DNA of 64,000 bases from Jacaranda mimosifolia. Taxonomy: Eukaryota; Streptophyta; Magnoliopsida; Lamiales; Bignoniaceae. Made by a program: the position numbers and the translations under genes. The notes under the pieces are model-generated. The model had not been told where the DNA came from. It saw only the letters and a program-made list of their open reading frames with translations, and made no database searches. How positions within the stretch are numbered: the stretch's first letter is position 1; every line of letters starts with the position of its first letter. The stretch lies in the NCBI GenBank assembly GCA_018894105.1, contig CM032119.1:10867246-10931245 (forward strand), written 5' to 3'. Of the stretch, positions 13,101 to 24,803 are shown one piece after another.

Positions 13101-16100
13101 AGGTGTTGCTTGCTAGATTCTTGGTAGAAAGGGATTTGTCAATGATGTTATGATTCTGTAATATATTTAATTGAATCACTTGTTACAATATCCATTGCCA
13201 CATGTATCATTGAAGCTTTGAGGGAAGAACTCATTACAGAAGGCCTAAAATGAAATACTCGTACTCAAAAAGTTGAAGAAAAACATTTTCTTCTGTTTTA
13301 AAATGCATATTTATATGGCGTAAGACATTTAAAGAAAAAAAGGATTCAGGTTATGTTACAAAGTTTTGAATATTTATTTAGGTTTGCTTCATGATCCACT
13401 TCTTTCAATTTGCTTAGTTAAGGTTTATCTCAAAGTTAAAACCATAAAGGTTTGTATCCTTATTATTCACTATTTTTCATATGATCTAGGTTTGGTTTAC
13501 AATCAATTTAGAAGTTTTTTTGTTATGATTCTTCTAGCAGCTTTTGAGGAACATGCATATCATTTAACTACCGTTGCTGCAAATTTTTTTCATGTGTTGC
13601 CTTTAACAAATTCATAGGCATTCTTATTGCATAGTAGATGTCTTCCTTTCTCTATTGAAAATCTACTGGATCATATTTATATCAATGACAATGCTAAATT
13701 TATGCATATTTTGTTCTTAGAAGCTAATAGTGGACAATAGTCTTTATTACATTACCAGTTAAATAGTAGTTGTGATTCTTTTAACTTTATAGTGAATCTT
13801 GATCCTCAAATTCACCCTTCTAGTCTTTATCACTTCGTAAAAATGTTTCTTGTATGCCTTTTACTATCATTAGTATCAAAACATTGATCTTACTTAAATG
13901 TGCTCTCTATGTAGCTGGTTCTATTTCGGTTTGCAGTTTCTTTATATTTCCTCATTAGTTCTATCAACACAGACAATTTCTTCTCCTAAAACCAAGCAAC
14001 CGCGAAGTGCATCTTGTATGTTATTTATTACTTCATTCATAATTTCGACAAACACGAATGAAAGCTTAACCTTGATTTAGCTTTATGGAAGTATAGTATC
14101 TTCAGTAACCCTTACTGCGATTATAGCCCCCTTTGCACATACCATTGATAACGCTAATACATGCAATTTGACTTACATTTTTGAACAAGCCAACATAATG
14201 ACCCTATTATGTCTTTTATAGATAAATAAATATAATAATAAGTAGCTCGTGGCTCACTGCAAAAAGAATTGTAATAGAATATATGGAAAAATGACAGTAA
14301 AATGAAACTACTTAAGCTGTTGTCCTAATAGCACCACTTTTTCTACACTCTTTGATTAAGACCTCCATTTCTAGTTACTTGCCCTTATGTTGGTAGTCAA
14401 TTCTTATTCTGATGGTCAGGGAGACTATGTCCTATGTTGCTTGTTCCACAAGGTAGACGAGAAGGTGGACAATTTGAAAAATGATGAAATTGAACATACT
14501 GGATTATTTCCTTATACTAACAGATCATCTTTAGACAACGCATCATCAGATCTTTTTCGAGAACTTGCAGTGCTGGATATGAAAATACCTTAGTTGGATG
14601 ACATAAAGCAGTGACAAGCTGATCAGGCTGAATGAACGACTCCTACTAACCCAACACTTGCTAAAAGCTGTGCATCTAATGGTGTTGATCACTCAGGAGA
14701 AGCAACAACTATGGAGGTTAGAGATGAATATTCAAACTCTTATTGTCAACAACTCATTTTTATCAATGTCAAACAATAAAGGTATTGAAATCCAGAGCTA
14801 TCATTTTTTGTCATATTTATCAAGTGTATGTGCCGTTAAGAGAAGTTTCAATTTGTGAAGAAGCCACAGACAATTAATTTGATGACAAGGTTTTAGACAC
14901 CTTGTAGTCGCATAATTACACTAATATGGGAGCTTGCATATGGTCTCCATTTGTTGATGACTTTGGCAAAAATAGATTGCATTTTGAAAATGGTACGCGT
15001 GAATAAGATGCATTCTTGTCAGAGCTGTTGGAAAGCCTTCAAAACCATGGCAACTACTTTTACGAAGAGTCAACTATATTGCTGCAAGTGAAAACTTTAT
15101 TCCTGAGTGCATTGGCCACAATAAACACCATCTCTAATCTGTAAGGCAAATGAAATTCAAGGGGGGGAGATGAAAATATTTGAGACACAAGTAAAACCAT
15201 TTGACCTAGTATCTTGCATATGTTGCATATGTACTTTGTGTCCTTTAAATGCATTACTATTTAGGATTTAGCTTGGCCATCTTTCCAATAATTAGCTTCA
15301 TATCCCTCGTTCATGAGATTAGAACATGAATATATCTTTAGATATTTAGCGTTGGTTTCATGTTGAAATGTCTCATGGTTCCTGAATCCTACTGTTTGAT
15401 GTCTATGGTGATATCATTGATCCCTACAGGGCCCAATATATCCAAGTTTTTCCTATTTTTACCATTTACTGATCATTCTCATTCTAACTCTGTTGTTGAA
15501 GAAGTTGATTCATTGATCAATATAATTACGGCACTATGCTACAAAACGGTTGATAATTTTTTTCATACAAATCCTATCAAATATGATAGTGGTCATGTTA
15601 ATGAAAGCGGAATCAAGATTTGATTGCATCAGCCACGAGATCGACCAAGTGTGGCGAATTCTACAACCCAAGGAACTGCTCCATGGAGAATCCATATGTG
15701 GACTGTTGTGGACCAAAATTTGAATGTTGTGAAAAGTCTAAGAGTGAAGAGCATGAATCACAATCACTTATTATAGAGGTGAGCACCATTTATTCATTTG
15801 AAACAATGGGGACTTGTAAATTTACTTGTAAAGTCAATCAGCTACCAGACAATTAATTCTAGCCTACTATTGACGTGGACTTACAGAAGAATTGCTACAT
15901 GTCTACATCTTTATTTTTTGAAAAAATATATAATATAATACTAGATTAAAAAAATGACATACTTTTTTTCATTTTTTGGACCTTATCTGTTAGATATGGG
16001 CTACCAAAGATATCGATAGAACTTCCAAATCTCAATAGTTGGAAGGTGGAATTCTAGTTGAGAATAAGGAGATTGATCAAATTTGTGATCAACACTAGCC

Positions 16101-16290
16101 ATGAAACATGACCAAAATGGCAATGTGAAAACGTCATCATTTCTGTTTTCAAGAGCATTGCCTGCTTGCCAGGGTCCAAGTCCAAGTGATTTGAAAGAGT
16201 ATACTGTCAATATATATTTAGTTATAGTTCCGTTAGTAGTTTTTCTTGGGATGTGGTTATGTCCTAGTTTGCATGTTCTGCAAGGTTGAC
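10170..16290 (+). pseudogene. NAC transcription factor of the membrane-tethered (NTL) type, broken and spread over ~6 kb
   Basis: NTL proteins are NAC transcription factors held in membranes by a C-terminal helix and released by proteolysis. Collinear blocks on the plus strand: about 10177-10335, NAC subdomain A (LVNHYLRLRINGRHSAIELM then EVDVCKWELWDLSG); 12190-12330, subdomains B-D ([20 protein letters not shown] then [12 protein letters not shown]), behind an intact TTTTTATAG acceptor; 12366-12420, LIGIMKTLVF then YRGHAPK in another frame; about 14405-14590, GDYVLCCLFHKVDEKVDNL; about 14925-15075, a distal acidic segment (FVDDFGKNRLHFENG); 15600-15690, HQPRDRPSVANSTTQGTAP; 16101-16289, ALPACQGPSPSDLKE followed by a hydrophobic helix, NIYLVIVPLVVFLGMWL. 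Damage includes the PTDEEL core changed to LIDEGL, a frameshift after LVF, loss of most of subdomain D/E, and stops at several points. The order and the terminal membrane helix support the NTL type. It is not a working gene as read. Confidence 0.8.
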
Positions 16291-18131
16291 ATGTAAGTTA
16301 TGCATTCCAATCTTTGTTATTGTTATTACTATATTGTTCATTTTTGAAATTATTGTGTTAGGTGTGTTAGATATAAATTTTATTCATGTAGACAGATCTT
16401 TGAAGTATAAAATGTTGATGATGTTGCATAATGGAAGGACACGATCATCGTCAATATATAGGAAGTTCTTTATATAGAATTTACTTGTTTAATTTATGGT
16501 GGTGTTAAAATTCTACATGTTTGGAGGGAATAATGTGTGTGACAAGATAAGTTGTAAATATCGATGAACTATCCAACTTCATGATCTCTTTTAATGTTGA
16601 TATTTACTTTCCTTAAACCATTTTCTAGCATGGCATCATCCTATATATTATTCTATGTTGATGTTTGAGTATGCAATATAGCATAAAATTCTAGTCATAT
16701 TGCTTCTCCATGGTGGTGCATATATATCTAGATATATTCCTTTTGGTGATGCAAGTATATCCATTGTGTCTTCTTGTATGTCTTAAAAAACTTGTATGCT
16801 CTAAGCCATTTGATCAAACTGCACAAGGTGATTAGAAGTTACATATTGAGGTCAGAGAATACTATAATTGGATAAACTTTGAAACTCTTCAAGGTGCAGG
16901 ATTTGTCTGTATTTTTCTTTTCTATAGATAGAATAGGAGAAGATTATGGTAGAAAAGTTGGAAACTAGAATTTTGGGCTGGAGAGTAAAGTGTGAGGATG
17001 AGGCCTAATTTATCTAGAATAGAAGGGGTAAATTAATTGGGACATGTAGAAGAAGACAGAATGAAAAAAGGAATTATACAATAATTTTTTGTTTCTTATT
17101 CTTGTGGTGAGCTGATAATAGGAATGAAGGGTATTTATTGATTGATAGGCACAACATTAAAAGGTCCTTAGACCAATAGGAATTATATGAACTACTTGCA
17201 ACATTAATGATTGTGATTCACTGATTTGTGTTGCTATATATGTGCTGTTGTTAAATGATGATAACAAAGTCCGTGCAATTACATGTAATTAACGCGGATG
17301 AGGACAATTAAAAATTGTACTACATTTTGGTCTACGATTTAAAAGATCTTTTATTGAGACATGAATAAATTATGTTAACCATTACACCATTATAAGAATA
17401 TGAATATCAACTATAGTTATAACAGTCAACAACTACTAACAATCTATAATAATCAAATGATAAGTAAAAATTCTTAATTATTCAAAAAATAAATATTAAT
17501 CCACATTTTGATTATATTTAAACTCAAAATCTCATAATAAATTTAGGAACTTCAATTTTACAACTGTCTAAGTTGGGTATCAATGATTGAAAATTTTCAA
17601 CAGCAAAATGTATGAAGAGGTTCCCTAAGATATGGGATGAGAGAGTACTGACTGTTGTGGTGGGATGGGCAATATCAAGAGCAACGCCCATTGGATTTCT
17701 ACATGGCCTTGTATTTTAAAATACAGAAGGGAAAAAAAAAGATCATCTAAAATTGGTTAAAGTAGAGAGCAAGAGGAATATTAGAATTATCAATGGTGAT
17801 AGGTATGCATTAATAAATTTGAGTGTGAAAGGAATGAATTTAAAAGTGAAATGAATATGAAAAAGGAATAGTATTATATAATATTTTCTATGTTTGGCAT
17901 GCCAAAAGAATAAGAGAGGAATTGAATCAAGATTTTTTAATTCATTCCACTCACATGTATGGCAAGTAGTCATGAATAATAGAAATTAAAAGAAATTAAG
18001 TAAATAGCTAAAAATTACCTTCAAGTAAGAAATAGATATAATAATATTTACCTTTATTACAATTATAATTCATATCATATAATAATACTTTATATTTTAT
18101 AAAAAAATATATATTTTCAACATATAATAGA
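16291..18131. other. Intergenic, no recognisable gene
   Basis: AT-rich sequence between the NAC pseudogene and the CACTA-like element. Short ORFs lack domains. The part from about 17800 to 18000 has MITE-like composition (GGAATGAATTT and similar phrases in both orientations), but no clear inverted termini were established. Confidence 0.4.
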
Positions 18132-18390
18132 CACTACAACAAAATAATATAATTAAAGGCAAATATGTAGAAGCACATATTAAAACAACCTCTAATACTC
18201 ACTTAAGTAGGCCATTTCATGATTAATATCCTTAAAAGTGTTTGTATATTTTTAGAGGCCTATCTATAAAGGCATAATTCAAAATGCCGCTAATTAATTA
18301 CAGTAAGGGAACAACCCAAGGATGTATGAATAACAAGATGATGGGCTATTAATTGTCAATAAAAAAATAAGAAAGTTGTTGGGCTATCCA

Positions 18391-18545
18391 GAATAACCCA
18401 TAAAAACTAATTGTAAGACTTAGAGTAAAACAGTCCAAGTATAAAAGGATGAAGTGCTATTTAGTGAATAGCCTATAAAAACTAATTAGTTAGATTAAAA
18501 TAGTCCAGGGAAATATAAATGAAAAGTGGGCTAGCTATTCAACAG
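18391..18545. repeat. Tandem duplication, ~75-bp unit
   Basis: Two adjacent diverged copies share the phrase CCTATAAAAACTAATT (CCCATAAAAACTAATT in the first) and AGTCCA, spaced about 75 bp. It lies in the left subterminal part of the CACTA-like element. Confidence 0.55.
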
Positions 18546-18810
18546 TAATAAATGGATAACTTATGAAGAGTCGGCCCAAGCCCTAATGATAAAGAATAAG
18601 ATGAAGGTCAACGCTTTAGAAAATCAAAACAAACAATTATAACACACTCTGCTCTACTGCTCTCTCACAAACCTATACACAACACAGACAGTGCATGTTT
18701 CACTTGGCAGGATATTATATATTTTCATTTCATCTTTTGATAAGTTTTGTATTTTGCAAAAACTAATTAAAAATTTGATTTTACTAAAAATAGATTTGCT
18801 ATTCTGCTGC

Positions 18811-19072
18811 AAATTCTAGCTAGAATCGCAAGCCAAGGGAAGGATTTTTTACTTCATTTCATATAAGTGTTTGATGCAATGTCTACAGCTAATAGCTTTT
18901 GAGTTAGTTTATATCTTTGAAAGAACTTATGATCCTATGAAAATTCCAGCTAGAATTGCAGGCTACAAGAAGAATTTTTTGCTTCAACCAACATTGCGTC
19001 TAAGTGTTCAGTGGATTTCAGCTTATTGCTTTGCAAGTTAGTCTATATCTTTTAAGGAACTTATAATCCTAT
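18811..19072. repeat. Tandem duplication, 130-bp unit
   Basis: Copy one starts AAATTCTAGCTAGAATCGCA at 18811 and copy two starts AAATTCCAGCTAGAATTGCA at 18941. Both continue with an AAGAATTTTTT-like block, TAAGTGTT and AGTTTATATCTTT. The copies match at most positions. It may be a duplicated leader or intron segment inside the CACTA-like element. Confidence 0.75.
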
Positions 19073-19477
19073 ATTAATTAAGTTTAGGAAAAAGAATTCC
19101 TTGTTCTTTTGCCTATTAGTATAGGTTGAATATTGCTGCTATATGTTTTTCATGTAATTTTTACCTTTCGTCCTTTTATGTGCATGTGTAAGATATGAAG
19201 TGCAATAATTTATTAGGATCTTTTTGCAGCTTAATTAATTGTCCAGAATAAAGAAACAAAGAAGAAACTCAGTATGTAGGAAGTGATCTTTTTGAGCTTT
19301 CAATATGGCTGTTGTTGTGGCTTAGCAGGATTAAGACTATTGGAAGTTAGAAGAAAGAAGTTTCCAGTATCACAAATACATTTTCTTCACATATATGCAC
19401 ATAGTAAGCATGGTTACTTGTGCATCTCATATTTTGTTGCCTACTTAAAGGTTGCATATCTATGCTTGAGTTGCCAT

Positions 19478-20290
19478 TAGGGGTGAGCATCGGTCGCTTC
19501 GGTAAATTAACCGACCGAACCGATCTGTTAATTCACCGAAAATGTATAAAAAAATTTAACCGTTTACCGAACTGAAATTTTCGATTAACCGGTAAAATTA
19601 ATCGAAAAATTTCGGTTCGATTTGGATAATTTACCAATTGACCAATCTTTATTTGATATTTTTTTTTCAATATTATTATTCAACAATATAATATTATAGT
19701 TGGAACAAAAACTTAATTATTTCGATTCAAGTAAAAACAAGCAATCTAATTATGTTTAAAATCATAATAAAGAACTTTCAATACTATAGAACAAGTAACA
19801 TGTATTAGTAAGTAATACACCTAAAAATTGTCATACCTTTTACCCCTATTTAGCAAGCTTTTGAAGAAATTTTGAATATCTTCTAATTAGGTTACAACAA
19901 GAAAAATCTAGAATTAAATGGACTCAATTCAAAAATTTTAATTTTATTTAACTGAGAATGTATTTGCATAAGTAGTTTTCTAGTAAAAATTCAAAAAGAA
20001 TACAACCTGAACTTTATAAATCTAAAGCTACTCCTCATTATTTTTAGTTCACATATTCTTATTGCCATATTTATATATTTTATAAAGAAAAAATCGAGCA
20101 ACCTTCACAATAGTTAAGAATTTATAAAAATTTGGTTAAATCGATTTTAACCAATTTTTTTATGGAAAATTAACCGAACTGCACCGTTAACCGAACCGAA
20201 AATTAACTAGACAAAACGGTTTGGTAAATTTGTTTCGGTTCGGTCGGTTAATCGATTTTTTCGGATAATGGAGAATTTTGCTCACCCCTA
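19478..20290. mobile_element. hAT-type MITE with 8-bp target duplication
   Basis: The 813-bp element begins TAGGGGTGAGCAT and ends TTTTGCTCACCCCTA, a near-perfect terminal inverted repeat. The flanking 8-mers GTTGCCAT (19470-19477) and GTTGCAAT (20291-20298) differ at one base. An 8-bp duplication is diagnostic of hAT elements. Inside the ends are repeated CGGTTCGGT and ACCGAACCG phrases in opposite orientations. No coding capacity is seen. It inserted into the CACTA-like element after that element formed. Confidence 0.9.
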
Positions 20291-21086
20291 GTTGCAATTA
20301 TTGGCCACTTAAATTTGTGTATACAACTAGTATTCTTAGCAATAATACTCCCTAATGGAGAAGATAACACTAAGAACATAAATATTTGAACTATTTAGTT
20401 CATAAATTTTTTTCAAAAACTCAAACCAGATTATGCTTTTGCATCTGAAAATGGACCAATAATTTCTCATATATTCGTGCTATACTTTTGTCCTGAATGT
20501 ATTTCTTTCAAAAGATAGAAATACAAAAAAAAGAATGCTTGTTAGAGAAACTAAACTACAAATGTGTGCTACTCTTACACATAATATATACATCATATAT
20601 TATGCTTTATGACTTATGAGTAGTGGTTTTCCTGATAGGTACTTTTGGAAATTATAAAGTTGTCACTCGAGTGGAAGGTAATCATATTTGCTTGTTGCCA
20701 TTACCTAGTTACTTGCATCTATTGCCTCATTGTAGGAGTCAAAACTGCATTTCCTGTATGCTCCTTGTTTGATTGTTTCTTGACCTAAGCGTTAACTATT
20801 AAGATAAGTGAGAAACTGGAAAGGTCCTTTACTGTGTATATGGGGATTCAGTTCTTTTATTCTTTTCCTTTTCCTTTTCATATTCACATCTTTGTGTGTA
20901 TGTGTGTGTTTGCATACATAAGATTATATAATGGTATAACAATTTTAGCATCATTTCTTAGTTTTTCTCTACTTGATTAGGACAAGTGACATAATGAGTA
21001 ATGGAGTATGGATGCTTTTATGAAAAAGTAGCAGATAATGCATTGTTCTTTTTGGATTCATTTTTGTGTTTGCTTCTTATTCTTAG

Positions 21087-21209
21087 AGCTTAGCTGTCGG
21101 TCTTGCTGAAGTTGAGGGGCTTTCACGCATTACAACTGTTGTTCTTGGTGCAGATGAATCAGTTGACAAGTTGGTACAACAACTTTATCAATTGGTGGAT
21201 CTTCATGAG
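21087..21209 (+). pseudogene. Acetolactate synthase small subunit, single exon fragment (second ACT repeat)
   Basis: The small subunit regulates acetohydroxyacid synthase in plastids and mediates feedback by branched-chain amino acids. The exon is bounded by a TTATTCTTAG acceptor and a GAG|GTGAGA donor. It translates without stops as [20 protein letters not shown] then [21 protein letters not shown]. This closely follows the second ACT-domain repeat of the plant protein (NIQSLAVG..E..GISRITTV, then DES..KLVQQLYKLVDVHE). None of the other dozen or so exons of a full gene could be found within several kb on either side. The splice sites and frame are intact, so the fragment could still be spliced into a chimeric transcript. 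It sits inside the CACTA-like element and is best explained as captured sequence. Confidence 0.8.
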
Positions 21210-22022
21210 GTGAGAGCATAATATTGCTAGTGTATCTCCATTTTCTTTCTAAAGATATTGTTTTGGCAGGCGACATACAGAGTAAAAAATCATATGTGAT
21301 ATGTAGGTGATTGAAAAGAAAGACCACTCGTGGCTTCTTTAAGAATAGAAATATTATTAGGACAATGGTGATGTAGGGGGTTTTCTCACTCTTTTTGTCC
21401 TTGAAGGCATATATAATTTGAATATATGATTGTGTATGTATGATAAAGAACTTTGAGATTTGGAGAAAGCTTATTAGAAAATGATCTCCAAAGCTAATGA
21501 AATCATAAAGAGAAACTGATTTTACTTATATCTAAAAGGATCAAAAGGTTTGCCTGACTCAAACGGGCGAAAAAATGTAAAAAAATTAACAAGAAAACAA
21601 GATACGGAGGTGGACACTTTTGCCCAGAAAAAAACAACCTCAGATCATTCTACTTATTTTGACAATTAGCTTATACCCAAAGTCAATTTACATCAAGTTA
21701 TTACACCTATTTGTTGTCCCAGTACAAGAATATAATGCACAAATTTAAATATTAGAAAATAAACAAATTTCGCTCATGACCTAATTATCACAAAATTAGA
21801 ATAGAGGGTTTTGTAATTGTAATATTATAACAGTGAAAAAAGAATACTTGGTCAATTGTTTGAGATATTTCTTTAACTGATCATTTGGCTAGTAACAGAG
21901 TAAAGTACGTGGTTCTTTGCCATCAAGGTTTTCTTTAACTATTGCAATTTTGCTTAACTTTATTCTGGGTTATATACAATTGCTTTCATAGTATGTGCGT
22001 TGTTTGATGTAACTTTTCTAGG

Positions 22023-22594
22023 TGGACTAAGGAATCCAAGGCCAGCTTCTATTAGTGAACTTTTGTTAACAAATGATGGTGAATGGATCTTGGAAGGCTG
22101 TTTGACTAATTTTTTCGTTGTTTGTCTCAAGGTAAGGGGTAAATTTTTTGAAATCTTTTCTGCTAAATCTTGATGTTTTTTGGTTTGAGTTACAAACTGA
22201 CACCTCACCTGTCTTTGCAAGCATAGGAAGAGGTTTATGTTTCTCCAAGAAAGACTAGAAAACTTAATTTGCACTTGTAAGTAGTAGAGTCATCAATTTA
22301 TAATTTGACTTTTGGCGAGTATTTGGGAACTATTGGCGGATTTGGTAGTAATTTGGAAAGAATTTGAGTAAAATTAATTAATTACGATGTACTATAGTAG
22401 TATCATTTATATGTGCTCACGAATCTTCTGTTCGTCTGTTGTGAATATAAAGAGTACATATATGAAAGCTTATCATGATGCTAGTGTTACAATTCTCAAT
22501 TTGTGCAGCATATGCTTGAAAGTTTGAGTCTCTTTTTGAGAAGTTGTGCCGTCATGGTCAAGGCATGAATTGTGGATGGAAGCATTCATCATAA
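22023..22594 (+). pseudogene. Class IV PLP aminotransferase fragment (plant D-amino-acid transaminase/BCAT-like)
   Basis: Two exon-like blocks are visible. The first (22023-22131, donor CTCAAG|GTAAGG) encodes ASISELLLTNDGEWILEGCL then TNFFVVCLK. This contains the EG..TN.F motif of fold-type IV aminotransferases and resembles the plant D-amino-acid transaminase family (TELLLSNDG..ILEGC.TNFFVV). Near 22177-22215 is a short segment FELQTDTSP that may correspond to the next family segment (FEVQTAPISDG). The second block (22509-22594, acceptor TTTGTGCAG, donor A|GTAAGT) reads EVVPSWSRHELWMEAFI in frame but has two stops just upstream (ICLKV*VSF*EVV). The rest of the enzyme, including the PLP-binding lysine region, is absent. 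It lies within the CACTA-like element in the same orientation as the acetolactate synthase exon. Confidence 0.75.
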
Positions 22595-22850
22595 GTAAGT
22601 TTTTCAGTCATAACTTGTGGCAGTAGCATTTTTGTATAGTGCTCATGACTTCTAGAATTTGTATTTTCATTTGGTGTCTAATTGGAATTGTTATTTATAT
22701 GCACATCCATAATTTTGAACCCATTTGCTGAGTAGGTTACTGAATTTGGATTTTTTTTTTATTCCTAGTTTTTTGTCGTGCTTAATAGATCTAACTAGTG
22801 TGACATTAAGTCCACATTGCCATTATCCTTTGAATGATTTTTCATTTCAG

Positions 22851-23024
22851 ACCATTCATGATGAATCTTTGGAGAAACACCCATTTTTTGGTATAGTACT
22901 AGAATACAGAAGAGAATGTGGGAGCTCAAATGTGGTCCAATCCCTTTGTGAGCTTCAAAAAGAAGGGTTGCTAAAAACTGGGATTCAGAAATGTTTTATG
23001 ATTATTAGAAATACATGGTTGTAA
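22851..23024 (+). other. Unassigned exon-like ORF in the CACTA-like element
   Basis: After a good acceptor (TTTTCATTTCAG) the frame stays open for 57 codons. It encodes a mixed, non-repetitive peptide (IHDESLEKHPFFGIVLEYRR then SSNVVQSLCELQKEGLLKTG) ending at TAA. The composition is more protein-like than the surrounding ORFs, and it follows the aminotransferase exons in the same orientation. I do not recognise the family. It could be a third captured host fragment, a remnant of the element's own gene, or chance. Confidence 0.35.
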
Positions 23025-24803
23025 TTGTTGTAGGGTAACTCATACTTTCCTATGATTCCCTTTTCGAGGCATTTGATAGATTTGTGCCCTTTTTGATATA
23101 GGATTTGAGGCTTTTTTCTATTCAAAGCCCTCAAAAAATAAGGAATAGAGGCTTTACTAATATCCCATAAATGGAGAAAATTTGCCTCCACCAATCCCAT
23201 ATAGGCAATTCATATAATTGTCTCCATATTTTTTGCGACCGCAACTATGGAGGCTTTTATACCAAATTGCTTCCATATGTATTAGAGGCATTTTTTAGGC
23301 ATTTAGAGGCAAAAAAATTTGCCCATATATGCTATTATTGTAGTAATGAGATGTTTATCAACAAAATTTGATAGAAATACATTAACATTTATTAATATGA
23401 TAGTGTATGGTATACATATATAACATACATATGCTTTACTTGCACATATATATTTATTATATATCTAAATGTAATAAATTACTGGATGAATTAAACTTAA
23501 TTAATTTTATTTTCATTATAATAAACTTAGTTGATTCCCAACCTTTTAGGAATAGCTAAACCTATTATGGTATGATTGGTACGCATGAATGGGATGGGAA
23601 TGGAATAATCATTCCCAAGTCTATTCCTATACCCATACTTGTTATAATTTAAGAATGAGAATCCTCATTCTCGTAGGAATCCCCATTCCTAAAAGCATGA
23701 GTTTAGCCATTCCTTCCTTCCCCTATAGGTTTAGTTATTCCCAATCTATCAGGAATGAACTTATTTTTGTATTTGACAAAATTACCTTATAATATAAAAG
23801 ACTTCTAAACTATCACAAATACTCTTGTATTTATCTTCGTGATGGTATCTTTTTCTCTATATGGATTTCTCCTACAATCTTCAAAGTCTAGTAAAAGAAA
23901 AATTAACCAAGTATCGCATATCTCTTTTATTTTTACCCAGAAAAGTTAGTTTTACTTCTCAAAATATAAATGAATTATAAATTTTGTCATTCATTTTTAT
24001 GAAATAAAAAATTAAAGATTGTATGATAAAAACATAGAATTATAAGATGTAAACAATTTATCAAGGTTTTATTTTAATAATTTTATACAAAAGGGTAATT
24101 TTATCATTTAAAATAATTTCATTATGATATGGGATAGTTTAATAGGCCCAGCCCAACAATACTCGACCAGGGCCACACTGCGATGTTTGGTGGCCCAATT
24201 ACCAATAGGCCTAACCTATCGATCGAAATTCGACCTCTAGGAACTTGTATACCGTAGCGAATACTGGTGTTCACCTTCTCGACCAGATCTAGGTCAAGCA
24301 CAACCACAATACGCAGGCCCTCATCTGACCATAAAGCTATAACTACGATTAGGTTGCACCTTGTCGACTAAAGCTTGAGAAGATATCTCGTAGAGACACT
24401 AGCCTCGACCAAGGAGATTGAGCTGAGACGATAGCTTTTCAACCGCATTGAATGCCCTATCAAGTGGCATGGCCCTGCATTAATGACGCATGCTGCCACA
24501 ATACCACCTTTACTCAGCAACGCCAGGTTAGTACATGCCACTAGTGTGCCATCGTGCCCTAGGCCGCACCACTTGTAATAGTACACAGAGAGAAGAAGAC
24601 CTTAAAGCCCTCAGATAGGGACAATGGCCATTCCTACTCCAAAAAGGCATCTAAGTCATATCAACCCCACTGGGAAGATTATAAATACCACATTGCTATC
24701 CCTCAGCAATGTATACCATATTTATCTTAAGCCCTCACTCTGCTGCTCAATTCTCTAGTCGATCTATACTAACTTGAGCGTCGAAATGCCTTAGCAGAGG
24801 GCA

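Larger units (their letters stand above)
18132..23345. mobile_element. CACTA-like (EnSpm) non-autonomous element carrying host gene fragments
   Basis: The left end reads CACTACAACAAAATAAT, and the right end, reverse complemented, reads TACTACAATAATAGC, so the terminal G of the usual TTGTAGTG is mutated. Inside both ends are repeated GAGGC/GCCTC and GGCAAA phrases (left: 18160-18300; right: 23100-23330), as expected for the subterminal repeats where CACTA transposase binds. No transposase ORF is recognisable. The interior holds exon-like fragments of acetolactate synthase small subunit (21087-21209), a class IV aminotransferase (22023-22594) and an unassigned ORF (22851-23024), plus a hAT MITE. 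The 3-bp target duplication is not preserved: AGA lies on the left and ATG on the right. The superfamily rests on the termini; gene-fragment capture is an inference, although it is known for plant CACTA elements. Confidence 0.65.

Noticed and set aside
21087..23024. A functional acetolactate synthase or aminotransferase gene
   Set aside because: Only one exon of the first and two of the second (with two stops) are present; the catalytic and remaining regulatory parts are absent.
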